A stretch of 8,683 bases of DNA from CALNBC01 sp050945915. Lineage in GTDB: Bacteria > Bacillota > Clostridia > Christensenellales > CALWSW01. The translations under genes were made by a program, and so were the position numbers. Below, piece after piece: positions 7,761 through 8,683 of this stretch. The notes under the pieces were generated by a model. That model ran no database searches. It was not told the DNA's origin and worked only from the letters and a program-made list of their open reading frames with translations. The stretch covers positions 1 to 8,683 of the forward strand of contig JBMNTV010000070.1 in the NCBI GenBank assembly GCA_050945915.1. Reading direction: 5' to 3'. Every line of letters starts with the position of its first letter. Position 1 is the stretch's first letter.

Positions 7761-7812
7761 CAAAAATCCCGAAGCTGCGTCGTCTGGACTTTATCAAACA
7801 AATAACCAATCT

Positions 7813-7841
7813 ATTATACTGACTGACTGTTCCAGCGTCAA
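7813..7841 (-). promoter_or_regulatory. Sigma-70/sigma-A type promoter for dapF-pyrG-dapL
   Basis: On the minus strand TTGACG (7841-7836) and a perfect TATAAT (7818-7813) are separated by exactly 17 bases. The -35 box matches consensus at 5 of 6 positions. It lies in the carB-dapF gap, points at dapF, and is followed by an AT-rich start region, with initiation expected near 7806. This is the strongest promoter I can find in the window. It implies that dapF need not depend on read-through from carB. Confidence 0.85.
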
Positions 7842-7860
7842 TCCCTCGGAAAATGGAGAC

Positions 7861-7884
7861 AGGCGAAGCCCATTGCCTTCGCCT
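7861..7884 (-). terminator. Possible terminator hairpin after carB
   Basis: A perfect 8-bp stem (AGGCGAAG, 7861-7868, with CTTCGCCT, 7877-7884) with an 8-base loop begins 15 bases past the carB stop. In the carB direction it is followed by GTCTCCATTTTCC, a poor U-tract, so termination may be partial. In the plus direction it is followed by TTTGTTTT, a better tract, though no plus-strand gene is seen to use it. Its position between carB and a fresh promoter supports a terminator role. Confidence 0.55.
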
Positions 7885-7899
7885 TTGTTTTACCCATGC

Positions 7900-8683
7900 T
7901 TATTCCGGCTGCAGATGGTTGATGTCCACTACCTCCAGCCCTTCGATGTGGAAATTTTCCAGCAGGCAGTCCGCCACGGCGTTGGCGGTGTCCAGCGCCG
8001 TGAAGCAGGGAATGCGCCGCTCCACCGCGCGCCTTCTAATGCGCATTCCGTCCTGGGCAGGCTCCCTTCCTTTGGCGGTGGTGGAAATGACGCAGGTGAT
8101 GGCGCCACTGTCGATGAGGGAGAGGGCGTTGTCTCCCCCTTCGTGGATCTTTCCCACCCGGATGGCGGGAATGCCCGCCTCTGCCAAAGCCTTGGCGGTG
8201 CCTTCCGTGGCGTAAATCTTGAAGCCCAGCCGTTTGTACTTTTCCGCCAAAGCGGGGAGTTCCCACTTGTCCGCATCCCGCAGGGTGAAAAACGCGCCGC
8301 CGGCGCGCTCCAGCCGGTAACCCGCCGCGACGAGCCCTTTATAGAGCGCCTCCGCCATGGTTTTTGCCACGCCCAGCACTTCGCCGGTGGACTTCATCTC
8401 CGGCCCGAGGGAAATGTCCACGTCGGACAGCTTCTCGAAGGAGAACACCGGCACCTTCACCGCCACATAGTCCCCTTTTTTGTAAAGCCCGGTTCCGTAA
8501 CCCATGTCCGACAGCTTTTCCCCCAGCATGCAGCGAGTGGACAGGTCCACCATCGGCACGCCGGTGACCTTGCTGATGTATGGTACGGTCCTGGACGAGC
8601 GTGGATTGACTTCGATGACGTACAACTCGTTGTCGTAAATGACGTACTGGATGTTGATCAGCCCTTTGACGCGAAGCGCCTTG
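7900..8683 (-). CDS. carB: Carbamoyl-phosphate synthase large subunit, C-terminal part (cut by window edge)
   Basis: CarB makes carbamoyl phosphate from bicarbonate, two ATP and ammonia channelled from the small subunit CarA, feeding pyrimidine and arginine synthesis. Only the last 260 or so residues of about 1070 are inside the window; the frame is open to the edge, and the true start lies beyond it. The visible part begins in the second ATP-grasp domain with GLINIQYVIYDNELYVIEVN and the conserved NPRSSRTVPYISKVTGVP. It continues through FSFEKLSDVDISLGPEMKSTGEV. It ends with the MGS-like allosteric domain (about visible residues 128-244: FFTLRDADK, KIYATEGTAKAL, VGKIHEGGDNALSLIDSG). In known enzymes this domain binds effectors such as UMP or ornithine. 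The reading ends at TAA in line with the normal C-terminus. The codon at 8625 is an internal Leu (TTG), not a start. Confidence 0.97.
   Translation of the reverse strand, partial: KALRVKGLINIQYVIYDNELYVIEVNPRSSRTVPYISKVTGVPMVDLSTRCMLGEKLSDMGYGTGLYKKGDYVAVKVPVFSFEKLSDVDISLGPEMKSTGEVLGVAKTMAEALYKGLVAAGYRLERAGGAFFTLRDADKWELPALAEKYKRLGFKIYATEGTAKALAEAGIPAIRVGKIHEGGDNALSLIDSGAITCVISTTAKGREPAQDGMRIRRRAVERRIPCFTALDTANAVADCLLENFHIEGLEVVDINHLQPE

Larger units (their letters stand above)
7584..7806 (-). other. Long untranslated leader of the dapF-pyrG-dapL operon
   Basis: If transcription starts about 7 bases after the -10 box, the transcript carries roughly 220 bases before dapF. In it I see an imperfect direct repeat (7722-7735 and 7747-7760), and three short potential stems: 7717-7721 with 7731-7735, 7672-7677 with 7698-7703, and 7628-7632 with 7636-7640. 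There is also an AAGGAG lying too close to an in-frame ATG. No stem is followed by a U-run on the transcript, so there is no obvious attenuator. The conserved core of the lysine riboswitch and a T-box motif were not seen. A 45-codon frame beginning with TTG (7664-7801) crosses it but has no ribosome binding site. Function is unknown. Confidence 0.5.

Noticed and set aside
6966..7805. 279-codon open frame on the plus strand opposite dapF and its leader
   Set aside because: It is antisense to dapF with both catalytic motifs intact; no family resemblance or start signal.
7584..7806. Lysine riboswitch or T-box in the dapF leader
   Set aside because: The conserved core segments of the lysine riboswitch and the T-box sequence are not visible, and no terminator with a U-run follows any stem. 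A covariance search would settle it.

Overview
The window looks like ordinary chromosome from a GC-rich member of the Clostridia (Firmicutes), probably an uncultured gut-type lineage. The support is indirect: strong GGAGG-type ribosome binding sites before nearly every gene, the LL-diaminopimelate aminotransferase (DapL) route to meso-diaminopimelate, clostridial-style PyrG and CarB sequences, and a lamin-tail/CotH surface protein of a kind common in these bacteria. The exact taxon cannot be read from the sequence. There are no tRNA or rRNA genes, insertion sequences, CRISPR arrays or phage genes.

Five of the six genes lie on the minus strand and are read from high to low coordinates: carB (3' quarter only, 7900-8683), dapF (6744-7583), pyrG (5137-6747), dapL (3949-5124), and a large membrane-anchored protein with four lamin-tail domains and a CotH kinase-like domain (575-3865). 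A plus-strand DNA-deoxyinosine glycosylase gene (35-535) converges on the last of these. A strong intrinsic terminator (534-566) lies between the two ends.

The 316-base gap between carB and dapF is the main regulatory region. It contains a hairpin just past the carB stop, a near-consensus sigma-70-type promoter (TTGACG, 17 bases, TATAAT), and a leader of about 220 bases before dapF with a 14-base imperfect direct repeat and small hairpins. From this promoter dapF, pyrG and dapL appear to form one tightly packed operon: dapF and pyrG share an ATGA stop/start overlap, and pyrG and dapL are 12 bases apart.

DapL makes LL-diaminopimelate from tetrahydrodipicolinate, and DapF epimerises it to the meso form used for peptidoglycan and lysine. 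PyrG sits between them and makes CTP from UTP. carB, just upstream, makes carbamoyl phosphate for pyrimidines and arginine. The segment therefore mixes pyrimidine and cell-wall precursor genes. The surface protein follows dapL after 83 bases and may be read through from the same operon.

I see no convincing new multi-gene system. The points most worth a second look are the four-repeat lamin-tail/CotH protein with its altered kinase-like motif, and the unexplained dapF leader.
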